Shown here: positions 13,591-13,956 of the stretch, one piece after another
How positions within the stretch are numbered: position 1 is the stretch's first letter
Layout of the letters: each line of letters opens with the position of its first letter
The notes under the pieces: model-generated
Databases searched by the model: none
Told to the model about the DNA's origin: nothing
The model's input: only the letters and a program-made list of their open reading frames with translations
Translations under genes and position numbers: made by a program
Assembly (NCBI GenBank): GCA_947629895.1
Contig: CANRFP010000030.1
Coordinates: 1 to 13,956, forward strand
DNA length: 13,956 bases
Source: an uncultured Clostridia bacterium
GTDB taxonomy: Bacteria; Bacillota_A; Clostridia; Christensenellales; UBA1242
Direction of reading: 5' to 3'

Positions 13591-13956
13591 TTACTTATAT
13601 TCAAATTCAAGTTCGGTTTTGCGGTTGTAGATTTCGCCAGAAAGTTCGTCAAGCATGCTTTTTGGCTGGCCTTTGCGCGCATAGCAATAATTGCAACCAT
13701 GTCGGCAAGTGTCGTAGCGACCGATGTCAACAGATGGCATGCAGCCGCAAAATTTTCGCTGCCCATCTAGTTTGTTATTCTTTCGTTTCACGGTCAAATT
13801 TTGTGCGGCAAATTTTTCAGTGAGCAGCTTTTCAAAAATCTCCCCGTCAATGCACTTGCTTGGCACAATGTCATAAGCACTCCAATCGCCGCTTTCGGCA
13901 CACGCCTCAATTTGAATGCCGTTTTGCTTTGCAATTTTTGAAAATGCGGACAAAAT
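13591..13956 (-). CDS. DUF1848 protein, C-terminal part (5' end off the right edge)
   Basis: The frame is open to the right edge and about 121 residues are visible; full family members are about 300. The conserved C-terminal signature is clear: KFCGCMPSVDIGRYDTC followed by CRHGCNYCYAR. The CX3CX2C spacing in CRHGCNYC resembles the [4Fe-4S] binding motif of radical SAM enzymes, with an extra CGC just before it. Upstream, the visible part contains ECGD-like residues (IEACAESGDW) and an IDGEIFEKLL helix. DUF1848 has no established reaction as far as I know. Its stop is 21 nt before the DUF488 gene, so the two are probably co-transcribed. Confidence 0.85.
   Translation of the reverse strand: MLSAFSKIAKQNGIQIEACAESGDWSAYDIVPSKCIDGEIFEKLLTEKFAAQNLTVKRKNNKLDGQRKFCGCMPSVDIGRYDTCRHGCNYCYARKGQPKSMLDELSGEIYNRKTELEFEYK

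Noticed and set aside
8231..13956. A defence or phage-derived island around the AAA+ and P-loop genes
   Set aside because: No nuclease, methylase, integrase, toxin or phage structural gene, no att-like repeats, and codon style is like the neighbours.

Overview
The window comes from a low-GC, Gram-positive-type bacterium. The best guess is an uncultured clostridial (Bacillota) lineage. This rests on strong AT bias outside genes, AGGAG-type Shine-Dalgarno sites, a T-box leader, a clostridial-type ThyA, a single-chain zinc-knuckle glycyl-tRNA synthetase and a YkpA-like ABC-F protein. The code is standard: Trp is TGG and two genes end in TGA. No rRNA, tRNA, CRISPR array, insertion sequence or phage module is visible. 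Taxonomy is inferred from gene types only.

Left part (1-3971, + strand): the tail of an unrecognised basic protein is coupled by a TAATG overlap to an ABC-F ATPase with one intact and one decayed ATP site. A sigma-A promoter and an unusually compact glycine-type T-box with a transcription terminator then control glycyl-tRNA synthetase. A bidirectional terminator closes this block.

Centre (3994-8183): a compact one-carbon/thymidylate locus. folD-thyA-folA run leftwards as an operon; glyA-tdk run rightwards from the same ~100 bp intergenic region. GlyA makes 5,10-methylene-THF and glycine, ThyA uses methylene-THF to make dTMP and releases dihydrofolate, FolA regenerates THF, FolD interconverts methylene- and formyl-THF, and Tdk salvages thymidine. 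A perfect 19-bp palindrome lies between the two divergent promoters and is a candidate shared operator. folD appears to be leaderless.

Right part (8184-13956, all - strand): a WYL-type regulator, a CbxX/SpoVK-like AAA+ ATPase with a long unusual N-terminal half, a divergent RdgB/HAM1 NTP pyrophosphatase lacking the usual C-terminal Ser-His-Arg, a small P-loop protein of unknown substrate, a Nudix hydrolase, a C-terminally short DUF488 protein and the C-terminal end of a DUF1848 protein with a CX3CX2C cluster motif. Several of these have their own promoters, so this is a run of independent units, loosely themed on nucleotides, rather than one operon.

I see no convincing new multi-gene system. 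The items most worth checking are the compact T-box, the divergent folate promoter region with its palindrome and leaderless folD, and the AAA+ protein's N-terminal half.
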